This document shows, piece after piece, positions 12,318 to 24,114 of a stretch of DNA of 64,000 nucleotides. The translations under genes were made by a program, and so were the position numbers. The stretch comes from Acanthacorydalis orientalis (lineage: Eukaryota; Arthropoda; Insecta; Megaloptera; Corydalidae): the NCBI GenBank assembly GCA_034766995.1, contig CM068318.1, positions 30,497,103-30,561,102 on the forward strand. The letters are read 5' to 3'. Every line of letters starts with the position of its first letter. Within the stretch, counting starts at the first letter, position 1. The notes under the pieces are model-generated. The model was given only the letters and a program-made list of their open reading frames with translations, was not told where the DNA came from and ran no database searches.

Positions 12318-13065
12318 GTATTACAAAAAATTAAACTAGGGTTTTTCGTTTGGCTTTGGTATCGACGTTAGTGGTTGACCAGGATCAACCCATGATTTCT
12401 TGCGTTTCGTGTTGTCAAAATAGATTCATTTTTCATCGCCGGTGACGATACGCCTCAAGAAACTCTTCGTTTTATGTCTTGCTAGTAAATAAATTGAGAT
12501 GTTTAAACGATTACCAATGGCACTTTGGCTCAATTCATGTGGCAGCCATCTTACTTCTTTCTGGATCTTTCCCATGGCTTGTAAACGTCGTGAAAGGGTT
12601 GATTTATTGACTTTGACTGTTGAGCCAATTCTGTGAGTGTTTGAGTAGAGTTTTCTTCCAATAGAGCTGGCAGTTGTTCATCTTCTGAACTTTTTCGATC
12701 GACCTGGCTGTTGTTTGGCGTAAACTTCACAATCACCACTTTTTGTCGAAACCAATCTGTAGAAACTGTTTCCGATGGAGCAGATTCACCATAAGTTTTT
12801 GGAAGCAATCGATGAGCATTAGTTGCATTTTTTTCAAATCAAAGTAGTGTAGAAGTACATATTGGAAAAACCACTTATCGCGTTCTATTTTAATTCAGTT
12901 ATAAAAAAGCACTTGTGTAAACAATGGATAGTATCTAATGAGTGAATTTTAGTGGGAAATGTTCACACTTCAAAATGACGTAAAAGACATCTGTCACTGC
13001 CCACAGCATACGCACTTAGAGCTATCTGCACGTGAACTGCGGTTTTCAATGCAACCTGCTATTAA
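12318..13065 (-). mobile_element. mariner (mellifera-like), 3'-truncated
   Basis: Read from about 13065 down, the element opens with a 5' UTR-like leader (ATTGAAAACCGCAG…). An open segment at 12808-12551 follows: LPKTYGESAPSETVSTDWFR, then DRKSSEDEQLPALLEENS and LTELAQQ. This is the N-terminal helix-turn-helix region of a mariner transposase (…CRDWFRRF…DKERSGRP…DEEL..LL…T..ELA..L). Downstream pieces match WLPHELSQ, IVTGDEKWIYFDNTKRKKSW and VDPGQPLTSIPKPN, which include the first catalytic Asp (GDEKW). The frame then stops and the remaining catalytic half is missing. Short indels break the reading frame between segments, so it is non-functional. It is a different mariner lineage from the others in the window. 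Confidence 0.75.
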
Positions 13066-13896
13066 ATAATTAATGAAACTCAAAGAAAAATAAAAGTTTT
13101 CTTAGACAGAATTATAATATCTTCTTATTTTAAAAAAATAACAAACACTTTTAATCTATAAGCATAGTAATATACATGTTTTCACTTATACGTATTTTCA
13201 CAGTGAATTATTCAAATTAGTTAAACTTTATCTATAAGTTATTGTAACGTAATTCTTATTATTATTATATTTTAATAATAAAAATGCAACTTTTGTCGTG
13301 AGTTGCACCCAAGTAAATAAGATTTCATTTCAGAAACAATAATATGAAAAATTACAAGAAGAAACAGCAAATTGCTGAAGCTAATGATAAATATATTCAG
13401 ATATTAGTTATATAAAAGAAGATTCGATTTAAAAAAAAAATTTTTTCTATACGTTGGTGCTTTAAGGATAATTTAATTACCATCATTTTTTTATAATTAC
13501 TAGGATGGAAAAAGAATAAATCTCAGAAAGAAAATACAAAATTTTGTTTCTTTTTCAAATATATTGATTCTATATTTTGTCTCTTGTACACAGATAAATT
13601 CTTTAATGAAAAAAATATTTCTTAAACAGGATCAAAGAAAAAGGTGGTTATTATTTCATTTTCTTTAAATTTCAAATAGAGGGGGGGATAGAACATTTTA
13701 TACAACATATATTTGAAAAATAATCAGTGGTAGCGCAATCAGTGTAAAAAAGTATTATAGAAGATTCTTGAAAGATCATGTAGAAAATTTGGTCTTGAAG
13801 TAAAACAAATTTTACTTTTTAGCAGACATTTTGAAAAACATAAAATCTTGATCGAATCAAACATATATCATGTTAAAAAAATTTCCAGAGATTAAA

Positions 13897-13899
<3 letters not shown>
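13066..13899. other. AT-rich sequence, nothing recognised
   Basis: A run of seven G at 13681-13687 is unusual for this composition. Otherwise no signature is visible. Confidence 0.5.

Positions 13900-13954
<55 letters not shown>
13900..13954. repeat. (TA)n microsatellite
   Basis: An uninterrupted TA tract of about 55 bp. Confidence 0.95.
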
Positions 13955-14011
13955 CTAAATGAGATTATGATATCGAATAAAATTATTTCACCAAATTAAA
14001 AAAAAAACAAT

Positions 14012-14665
14012 GGAAAGTCATCATACACAGTCATTTCTAGCTGGATTGATGATAGGTTGGCTCGTCAGCCTTTATCTGAGAGTATGTCAAGTTTATTATC
14101 TGTTTGTAGTGTCAACAAATAGGATAAAAAGAATGGTTAGAAACATAAAAAGAAGGAAGGATTGTTACGGAGTTCTTTCACAAAAGCATTTTCACGAAGC
14201 GCGAAACAAACAAAAATACAATTAATGAATAAAGGCAAAATTGGCTTTGATTATCGATCAAGAATGGAATCGAAATCGTTTCAGATCCATGCAGATGGTG
14301 AGTACTTAAGTGGAAGAACTACAGGAACAGCTCAGGGAAAAAGATTTCGTCTTAACTAATATTCGATAAGAAGCGTTGAGTTCGGCGCATCAACCAGAAA
14401 GTCTAAAAGATACTGTAATGAAAATGAGAAACGAAATGTTTAGTTAGAAGCAGAATAACGAACGTTTTCAACGTATAGTAGCTAGTACAATCCCTCAAGA
14501 CGATGAGCATGATTCCATGTGAGAACCACGGTCGGACATTTTAGCTATAGACGATACGTCGATAGAACCCGAGCCTGATAACTAGAAAATCTCGATATCT
14601 GTTTATCTTGGACGTCCGCAGACATTCGAATAGTATTTATAAGAAGCACTTCGATCCAGACGGTG
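14012..14665 (+). pseudogene. neuron navigator (sickie/NAV) pseudogene
   Basis: This is a broken copy of part of the neuron navigator family (NAV1-3 in vertebrates, unc-53 in worms, sickie in flies), cytoskeletal and axon-guidance proteins with a coiled coil and an AAA domain. In one frame from 14012 I read SSWIDDRLARQPLSESM, SLLSVCSVN, then LLRSSFTKAFSRSAK near 14161-14205. After a small frameshift near 14290-14310 the frame gives VEELQEQLREKDFVLTNIR, a stop where NAVs have Leu, then EALSSAHQPESLKDTV, MKMRNEMFS, KQNNERFQRIVAS, and finally ISISVYLGRPQTFE. The order and spacing match the family: serine-rich stretch, RSSFxKAF motif, DIRLEALSSAHQ coiled coil, post-coil region. At least eight in-frame stops and one frameshift show it is dead. 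The parts run together without visible introns, which suggests a retrocopy, but I see no poly(A) tail. The 3' side meets a mariner. Confidence 0.72.
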
Positions 14666-14677
14666 GATATATATATA

Positions 14678-15438
14678 CGAGGTCAGACAATTAAGTAATG
14701 CGACAAAATTCAAAAATCGAGTATATTTAAAAATTAAGGTACATCGCTGCGATCCCCTTCAAAGTAGTCCCCTCCCGCATCTATACACTTATTCCAGCGA
14801 GTTTTCCAGTTTTCGTAACAATTCTGGAACACTTCTTGTGGGACCTCTCCGAGTACCCTCGTCACAGATTCTTGGATATCTTCAACGGAGTCAAAATGTC
14901 GACCTTTGACGAATTTTTTCATATGGGGGAATAGGAAAAAGTTGCAGGGTGACATGTCCGGTGAATAGGGCGGTTGTGGTAACGTTGCGATGCCTTTAGA
15001 CGCCAAAAACTGAGAGACACTGAACGCACTGTGACAGGGAGCATTGTCGTGATGCAGAACCCAAGTCTTCGCGATCTCTGGACGCACTCTGAGCACCCTT
15101 TTTCGTAATTTTTCAAGCACATTGCGGTAGAATACTTGATTTACGGTTTGTCCAGGTGGTACGAACTTTGTGAACCACCCCTTTGCTGTCGAAGAAGCAA
15201 AACAACATGGTTTTCACTTTGGACTTGCTCATTCTCTCACGGCCTTTTTTAAAATCGGCATGCCACCGAAGCACTTGACTACGACTCAGGGCATCACTAC
15301 CATACACTTTAAGCACTTTTTCATAAGTTTCTGTCACGGTTTCGCCGAGTTTTGCACAAAATTTTATCGCGCATCGTTGCTCTAAATTTCTCTGTTCCAT
15401 TTTCGTGACAAAAAAAAAAAAAAAATTGTCTAACCTCG
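14678..15438 (-). mobile_element. mariner, internally deleted and inactivated (group 2)
   Basis: This 761-bp element is flanked by TA on both sides. Its left inverted end is CGAGGTCAGACAATTAAGTA; its right end is shortened to …TTGTCTAACCTCG. The transposase begins at an ATG near 15402 (MEQRNLEQRCAIKFC), runs through the first helix-turn-helix (DALSRSQVLRWHADFKKG), then jumps straight to MSKSKVKTML, so the second DNA-binding part and the first catalytic Asp (about 130 residues) are deleted. Compared with the 57 kb copy it has lost two bases after GVVHK, which shifts the frame, and it resumes at 15120-14734 with HHDNAPCHSAFSVSQ. In the third catalytic motif the Asp is Asn (SPCNFFLFP). Only about six of the last 128 residues differ from the 57 kb copy, so both are fairly recent relatives. 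Confidence 0.9.
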
Positions 15439-15439
15439 T

Positions 15440-16850
<1,411 letters not shown>

Positions 16851-16989
16851 TTACTAAATCTCTATAAAAATGGTTTATTTTTCGATCGATTGATAAATTG
16901 TATGGAAAAATTATTTTAATTCGACAACTTAAATCAATGAAACAAAAATTGGATGTCAATAAAATTCACTATTAAATTCAAAAGCGAAC

Positions 16990-17150
16990 AACATGCGAGA
17001 AAGTTTTTTTTTTGGATGTGATGGAATATTTGAAACGTAGTGCATTTTTAACTCCTGGTTCCAAATTCAAATGTTACGACTGAGATTTATTGTCAAAAGT
17101 TAAAAGATTTAATACAAGAACTCAGAAAAAAAACTGATTTTAATCACTAA
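16990..17150 (+). mobile_element. mariner transposase fragment
   Basis: A short internal piece of mariner transposase. Near 17018-17135 a frame interrupted by stops reads NVVHF, a stop, LLVPNSNVTTEIYCQKLKDL and IQELRKK. It aligns with the block between the first and second catalytic motifs (…GV(V/I)H(F/W)ELL…TV.(A/S)..YC.QL..L…). Neither end of the element nor any catalytic Asp is visible. Confidence 0.55.
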
Positions 17151-17259
17151 AAAAGAACAAGAAATTCTTATGAATGAACTAAAGAATAATACGTTTAAGT
17201 CAACAAGTATACCATTTTGAACATAAATAAAAACTCGCATATTCTTCAGTTCAGATCTA

Positions 17260-17421
17260 TTAATTATCTCCTATGCCAATCTTTATAATACGTTTAAAAT
17301 ATCCAGGAGTAATTCGACAACGAATAAATAAACCTGATCCATATGTCACACACCTATACTTGCGTTGATAATTTGTACCACCAGTACTTTGTACATGATA
17401 TATTGCGTTCTCACATAATGG
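17260..17421 (-). CDS. candidate terminal coding exon, unknown protein
   Basis: On the minus strand a polypyrimidine-rich acceptor (TTTTACTTTAG, ending at 17422) is followed exactly in frame by 53 open codons and a TAA stop at 17262-17260. The peptide starts PLCENAIYHVQSTGGTNY, continues QRKYRCVTYGSGLFIRCRI and ends TPGYFKRIIKIGIGDN. It has three cysteines, many aromatic and glycine residues, and balanced amino-acid use unlike random A/T-rich frames. It looks like the C-terminal end of a secreted or extracellular-domain protein. I do not recognise the family. Upstream exons would lie at higher coordinates on the minus strand; none is obvious up to 24 kb, though islands at 18130-18560 and 23405-23690 could hold noncoding parts. 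A mariner fragment lies just beyond its stop. Confidence 0.5.
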   Translation of the reverse strand, partial: PLCENAIYHVQSTGGTNYQRKYRCVTYGSGLFIRCRITPGYFKRIIKIGIGDN

Positions 17422-17424
17422 CTA

Positions 17425-18048
17425 AAGTAAAATTTTTTTTCTTTATTATAATAATTATTTAGGTAATTGTTTTAGTTCAGTTAAGAAGCAAAAATTTTAT
17501 CTATTACAAAAATGTTATTTGGAATGAAATTAAAGAGTTTTATAGTTTTTTTATGACAATAAAATAATAAAAAAATTCTTAGCGAAAAGTTATCTTGAAT
17601 ATAGTTTCGCACTACGCAGTAGTTTAAGTATCAATAAAGTTGAAAAGCACGCAAAAAATTATTATCACTGAATTTGAAATATTATATTGTAGTATATTGA
17701 TCAAATAGCCAAAAATGATAATTATTAACCGAATATAGGGGTTTTTATATTTTAGATAAGCCGTTATTATACAAGTATATTTTGTTACTCGATAGAACTG
17801 TTAAAACGTAATCAAACTTATTGAGCAGGCTGTTAGATTAAATTTATACTGGAAAATTATAATTATAAACATAAATCAACACTTCATACATTTTTAAAAA
17901 ATTATAAAGTGACAAATTTCTTCAAAAAAGTTCATTAAAATTATCAATTATTAGTCTGTAATTAAAATATAGTTTAAACATATGAAATTAAGTTTGACTA
18001 TAATACAAAACAAATATCTGACTTTACATTCAATCACTTCTTTTTCAG

Positions 18049-18050
<2 letters not shown>
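17425..18050. other. AT-rich sequence, nothing recognised
   Basis: This would be intron if the 17260-17421 exon is real. No further exon-like segment is visible. Confidence 0.4.

Positions 18051-18101
<51 letters not shown>
18051..18101. repeat. (TA)n microsatellite
   Basis: An uninterrupted TA tract of about 50 bp. Confidence 0.95.
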
Positions 18102-18104
<3 letters not shown>

Positions 18105-18129
18105 TAAATGTACAAAAACTCAAAGAAAA

Positions 18130-18560
18130 ATAAATTCAGGACACGGCCATCAATATCAACTCTTCAAAATCGAATTATCGAATAAAAAAGAACATCGACA
18201 CCGGTGACCAATGACACAGTGATAATTGCAGATGAATGTTGGCAACATTGCGATCACAGATGTACACAAACTAGTTCATAACTGTCATTTGTCAGCGTCG
18301 TTGAGTGAAACAGGTCTGTGATAACGAAAAAGACGGAAACATAAAAGAACGAAGACAACGTTTGTAAAAAAAAACACAGTCATTTCACTTATTTTCACAC
18401 GTTGAAACTTCAGTTTGTGAACAAGACAAATTCGAGATTTTTTTAATGCGAAACTTTGTTACAAAACTTTCTCGTCTGTTTATGCAAATATAATCGATTG
18501 TGAATAGAAGCCACGTTTGACGTATGGCACGCAGTCAATAGAACTTTGTTTTGACAGGCA
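18130..18560. promoter_or_regulatory. G+C-richer island with octamer-like site
   Basis: This 430-bp island lacks a credible coding frame. It contains ATGCAAAT at 18482-18489 (the POU octamer word), immediately followed by TAATCGATTG at 18491-18500 (homeodomain-type), and several TGAC/GTCA words around 18200. It is a candidate enhancer or 5' exon region. Function is inferred from composition and words only. Confidence 0.35.
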
Positions 18561-18569
18561 TATGCTTTA

Positions 18570-19988
18570 AAAAAGCGACATGCATTGAAAATAGACAGTC
18601 TGAAATGTCACGCATCCGTTTGATTGATTTATCGTCTCAATTAGTACTTTTTGTTGCATTTTACTATTCAATTTATCAGATTTTATGTATCATTCGCGAA
18701 AGAAAATCACTTTCTTTACAAAACTGTTGTTTTTGAAAATAAAATTTATTAAATACTTATACGAACAGGAAGTATCTATAAGAATATTTTCCAAACACAA
18801 TCATATATATATATATATATAAATTTTGTCAATATTTACTTCTACAATATTTTATACCAGTATTAATTTGAATTTTTCATTCTCACATGTTATTATATCC
18901 CGAAGTACCAATCTTAGTATTAATCTCGAAAACCTATTTCAGTAATAATCTGCTACTAGTCTCGGTTCAAGATCCATTTTCAGGTAGATTGTTGGTATCA
19001 TCAATCTACTTAAATATGGCTTATAAACAGCAGAAATTAACCGATTAGTACTCAAGTGACTCATCGAGACGAAGTCTATCAAGAAAATACATTAAATAAT
19101 TCGATGTATCAAATAAGTTATTCTGACGACTGCTTCTAATTATTATATTTAAAAATTGATAAAAATAAAAAAAATGATAGAAGGTAAGTAAATTTTAATG
19201 CTGATAAGAGTATTTTTTTCATAAAGTTATATCTGATAAGGCTATAAAATTTAAAAACGAGAAATGTATGGAAATGAAAATAGTAAAAGAAATAATAATA
19301 GTTTTAATAGTTGCTAATATGGACAAAATATAAAAAATATATTTATGTATAAATTTAACAAATCTAGATGTTTAAGAAATATAAAATCCTTACATGTGGA
19401 TTAGATATCAAAAAAAAAAATGTAATATAGAGTATGTACACACGTACAATAGCGAAAAATACAACATACGAGTAATACACTGAAGACTGCATTTTTCATG
19501 TATACAGTAACGAATTATTCATTAAATTGTAGAAATTTTACAGTTAAAAAAATGTTATTTTCATTTTTTCAATGTTGATATAAGCGAATATTAACTCAAC
19601 CTAATTATTTGGTAATAGTTAGTTATTTATATTTTCATATATAGAGTAAAAATGAATTTCTAAGAAAATATTTACAATATAATATTTTCAAGAATGTCGA
19701 ACTCTTAAAATTATATTTTTTTTACAATTTTTCTGTTTTTTTTTTTTTAATTTTGTTCTAATTATCTATCTTTTGTATCTTTAGTAAATAGATTGTTTAA
19801 CCATTTAGTTATACCCTTATCCTGTAAATACATATTATTAGAAGAGCTTTTTTTATTTTTAAGAATTAACCTTTGAAAAATTATTAAGCCACAATAATGA
19901 CGTCTCATTTTAAATTTAATGAATCATTTTTAAAATAATTTCGTGTTCTTTTTTCCATACAAATATTTTTTCGAAGTGATCTTAACGC

Positions 19989-20025
<37 letters not shown>

Positions 20026-20060
20026 GAGATTTAATCACAAAATACCTGGACTAGTGACAA
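18570..20060. other. AT-rich sequence with two TA tracts
   Basis: TA tracts lie at about 18805-18821 and 19992-20024. No gene or transposon signature is visible. Confidence 0.45.
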
Positions 20061-20069
20061 TATTCTAAA

Positions 20070-20570
20070 CAACAACCATACGAAAAAAAAGTGTTGTCCA
20101 ATGCGTTTATCTGTCAGAAGAAAATTGAAATAAAAGGAGCAGAAATAGAAGAAGTTACGAAGTATGTCTGTCTAAACCAGCTTAACAACAAAGATGGATC
20201 ATCCATTGAAGAAGTAAACAGGTGAATAAAATTGTGATGGAGCTTTTTTGGACGAGTTTCTTTTTAACGAGTTTTCGTTTAGCTGACAGTGTCTGGAGTC
20301 TCTGTAAACATGTAGTTGCTCTGTCGTTCCTGGGGATTAACTCCCTGGGACAAAACTCCTCAATATTTAAATCAACAATCCTACTATGTTTGAAGAAAAA
20401 AGTATTATATCAATGTATACTACCAGTCCTTCTCTACAGCAGCGAAACATGAGTAAATAACCCCAAAATAATTCAAACACTCCAAACATCACAGAGAAGT
20501 ATGGAAAGACACATGCTGGGAATAACAAGAAGACATAGGAAATTATCAAATCATCATGACGATTCTAAAT
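20070..20570 (+). mobile_element. non-LTR retrotransposon reverse transcriptase, 3' part, decayed
   Basis: In frames broken by stops and indels I read QKKIEIKGAEIEEVTKYVCL, NNKDGSSIEEVNR, then KKVLYQCILPVLLYSSET and TSQRSMERHMLGITRR. These correspond to the end of the RT domain and thumb of insect endonuclease-reverse transcriptases (…YLG.L…EI.RRI…QCVLPVLTYGAETW…Q.AMER.MLGI…). A 120-bp middle portion is unrelated or scrambled. No 5' end, poly(A) tail or target duplication is clear. The RTE or R4-like clade is likely but not proven. Confidence 0.65.
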
Positions 20571-20574
20571 TATT

Positions 20575-21314
20575 ACAATAGTCCTCCTAGAAATTATTCC
20601 TTGCAGCAGCTAATATCGCTGCTAATATCTGTTATAATTCTGGAAGCACCCTTTGTAAGTATTTTTGAGAATCTCTCTTATATATGGTCCTAATATCTAT
20701 ATCCTATATCTCTCTTATATATGGTCCTAGTTCTTCAAATATGTATATATATATATATATATACATTATATAACTTATGCATGTTTCTTGAACTGAAGTA
20801 GTCCTAACAAAAAATTAAGTATCACATCCTTAATTTTGATTTTCTTTATTAACAATATTTTTTACCGAAATATACAATGCTACCAATATGAAAAATAGAA
20901 TATTTAATATCAAATATAGATTTATTAAATTATAATAATTTGAATAACAAATATGTAGAATATGTAACTCAAATGTGGGGAATATTGAAGTACGAAGTAT
21001 CATAAGTTGCAGACATAATTACCCAACAGAGATTGAATCTCATATAAGTTAGTTGGGAATTATGTTCAGTATATTCTGAATCACAATGAATCACACATTG
21101 AAACTACTTTCCATTATAAAAATGTTACATTTTATGTTATAGTTTACAGTTAAATTAATTTGATTTATAAAAAAAAATATTTTTATGCAATATTATATGA
21201 GCATATACTTGTATTTACATTTTTAACGTAGTACAATAAATAAAATATATGTTAATACAAATTGAAAATTGATTTTTAGCAGAATATTTATATCTATATA
21301 TACATATATATTTA
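20575..21314. other. AT-rich sequence, nothing recognised
   Basis: Contains a short TA tract at about 20742-20765 and a locally duplicated TCTCTTATATATGGTCCTA word near 20675 and 20711. No gene is visible. Confidence 0.45.
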
Positions 21315-21316
21315 TA

Positions 21317-21355
<39 letters not shown>
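21315..21355. repeat. (TA)n microsatellite
   Basis: An uninterrupted TA tract following TATC/TATA units. Confidence 0.93.
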
Positions 21356-21358
<3 letters not shown>

Positions 21359-21429
21359 AATATACGTCTAAGAACAAAATAATGAATATGAAAAATAAAT
21401 ATAATTTACCGAATAAATTGATAAATCGA

Positions 21430-21680
21430 ATGAAACGATTGACAACAATAATCAATTTCGACTGAAAATAGCAGAGATAAAAGTCAAAGTTAATACTACC
21501 AGTCAAAATAAACAAGTTTGTCTCAAATTCTATCAGAATTTGTGACAAACGTCAATGTGTCTTTGTTAAAACCTAACGATAACATCGTGCATCAAAGAAT
21601 TCCTGTCAAATCTACCACATCGAATCAGATCTAAATTTGTTAAATATTTATCGTCATATTGAAATTATTAATGAACTTCG
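21430..21680. promoter_or_regulatory. G+C-richer island with a 16-bp inverted repeat
   Basis: The island has no coding frame of note. At its centre are two 16-nt arms (21516-21531 and 21535-21550) that pair at 15 of 16 positions around a 3-nt loop. The arm is GTTTGTCTCAAATTCT. It also carries several TTTGAC/GTCAAA words. It could be a paired binding site or a small structured RNA segment. The function is unknown. Confidence 0.35.
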
Positions 21681-21766
21681 ATGAAGTATAATGCTATAGA
21701 AACGTTTGTTTTTACATTTTTTGTTTCATGGATACGTATATTAAAAATTGTTATGAACATACCTAT

Positions 21767-21776
21767 ACATATATAT

Positions 21777-21870
<94 letters not shown>
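21767..21870. repeat. (CA)n(TA)n microsatellite
   Basis: About 16 CA units followed by about 28 TA units. Confidence 0.97.
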
Positions 21871-21872
<2 letters not shown>

Positions 21873-22129
21873 CAATAAAAATCTAGTCGAAATAAATCAT
21901 CCGGTTGAAGTGGTGAAAAAAGAATATTATTTGTCGGAGTTGATTCACTTATAGTGTTTTATAGTATATTATTAAAAAAATGCAAAAGAACTTCTCAGTC
22001 AGAGATAAATTCTTCGAATGTCAATTATTCAAAAACACAACTCTTGAAAAGTATACTTTTTTGGAAAATTATTTTCAAAATCAATTTACATACAAAAATG
22101 AGTGAAAAAAAATATTAATTATTCTTTTT

Positions 22130-22345
22130 TCGTCGTGTATTTTGGAAGTGTCATATAATTTTACTATTTTCCAACATAGTCTTCAATCCATTCAATGCAA
22201 ATCTAGCGCTTAACTAGTGCTTGTATTTCTCTACAAAAAGTATTTTGATCACATACGTAGCCGCTGATGTACCCGTTGGACTTCTTCATCTGGCCTGAAA
22301 AATTTTCCACCCATTGTCTTTTTGAGTGAATTTAAAAGGTGGTAA
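22130..22345 (-). mobile_element. mariner transposase C-terminal fragment
   Basis: On the minus strand I read HLLNSLKKTMGGKFFRPDEE, VQRVHQRLRM, then after a break CDQNTFCREIQALVKR and EWIEDYVGK. This is the C-terminal tail of a mariner transposase (…L.G..F..DEEV…W…Q…F…GI..L..RW.KC…GDYVEK). The catalytic core is absent. A (TA)n tract begins about 60 bp to the right. Confidence 0.6.
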
Positions 22346-22400
22346 TTTTTGGAACAAGCTCTGATAAGTGTAGTGAGTAGAAAAGACAATAAAATTGCTG

Positions 22401-22402
<2 letters not shown>

Positions 22403-22452
<50 letters not shown>
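22403..22452. repeat. (TA)n microsatellite
   Basis: An uninterrupted TA tract of about 50 bp. Confidence 0.95.
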
Positions 22453-22457
<5 letters not shown>

Positions 22458-22499
22458 CGGTTAGGTCCAATCATATTAGCCAAATATTATCTGACCTAA

Positions 22500-22775
22500 T
22501 ATCATATAACTTTATAAGATCTTATCATAGTAATAACCTGAACAGTTCTAATTAATTACACACAAATTATAAAAATGTATCCAAAAATTGAATTTTTTAA
22601 ATAATTGTTTTATAAAAAATATGGAAATGAAATAATCTATACATAATGGATACAATACAAAACTTATAATAAGGTATCATTTATAAGATATAAATGAAAA
22701 AATCTATAATAAAACTAAACAAAAATGAATCAAAAAAATAGAAAATATAAAAGGTATTCTATACTTTACTTATAA

Positions 22776-22827
<52 letters not shown>

Positions 22828-23137
22828 TATAAAACAAAAACTTAAAAAATATTTTTGAAAATGAACAAAAAAATACGTTTTTAATTTTAAGCATAAAAAC
22901 TTAACAAACAGAAAATATATTAAAGAAGATGTTAGTCAAATGGGAAAACACATATGTGTAGGAAGTATAAGTTGAATACAACAAAATAATTATGATAAAT
23001 AATTTACTAATAACATCTTAGAAACGGAACGGATCATTCGATGGAAAATAATAAAATACTAAAAATAAGACTGATACAAAATATCATAAACATTTGTATA
23101 TAATTCAAAATGTATAGCTTACAAATCAATTAATTTC

Positions 23138-23184
<47 letters not shown>

Positions 23185-23204
23185 TATAAATAAAGAAATG
23201 TATA

Positions 23205-23261
<57 letters not shown>

Positions 23262-23400
23262 ACATAAACAATAGAACAAGAAATGTTTTAATGCTTTTTT
23301 AAAAGTTTAGAAGAGCAAAGATTATCAAATCAAATAAGATATTTGACAACATTTTGGAAAATATAATTTGACAATAAGAAAAATGCAAACGCTGTTTATT
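22500..23400. other. AT-rich sequence with TA tracts
   Basis: TA tracts lie at about 22780-22830, 23139-23186 and 23210-23258. No gene or transposon signature is visible. Confidence 0.5.
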
Positions 23401-23404
23401 CTTA

Positions 23405-23690
23405 ATTATCCTCAGACCGATTCATTCATGTACATCACTTTATAAATCACGAAATTCGCGAGAAGCGTATTTGAAATGAACATCGACACAAACCGTTCGA
23501 AAAATCGACAATTCAAGCGCGCCATTAAATGAATAAACATGATTAGCAACATCCGTTTGGCAACGTGCTCTGAATTTGTACCGAAAGAGGACAGTGAAGG
23601 CGGCGATTGTGGTGCTGGTACAAGCAACAGACGAATGAAGAAAAGCGTCAACACTCAATGGAACACGCGTCCACCTGTATGTCTTGAAAA
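23405..23690. promoter_or_regulatory. G+C-richer island, candidate regulatory element
   Basis: This is one of the least A/T-rich stretches outside transposons. Two overlapping minus-strand frames of 72-80 codons are open, but they begin with GTG or TTG, not ATG, and no convincing splice pair borders them. It contains CGCGCCATTAAATGAATAAA (homeodomain-like) near 23518. I favour a conserved non-coding element over coding, but a coding exon is not excluded. Confidence 0.3.
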
Positions 23691-23744
23691 TGAAATTTCA
23701 TATATGCGATAGCAAACTAATGCCAAAAACTTATAGTTTTTAAT

Positions 23745-23959
<215 letters not shown>

Positions 23960-24114
23960 TATTTAACAGTTAAATATTTTAAATCATTATTTTTGTATTA
24001 AATAACAAATGAAAACTACATATTCAATTCATAAATAATGTTATAGGGATATATCAATGAAAACAATTAACAGGAAGAAAATATTGGGTTTGAACAATAG
24101 TTTGTAACGTTTTT

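Noticed and set aside
14010..14225. Apparent membrane-protein frame MESHHTQSFLAGLMIGW
   Set aside because: It is an alternative frame of the NAV/sickie pseudogene; the homologous frame starts two bases later.
23412..23658. Two overlapping minus-strand frames of 72-80 codons with a hydrophobic start
   Set aside because: Both start codons are non-ATG and there is no acceptor upstream. Kept only as a compositional island.
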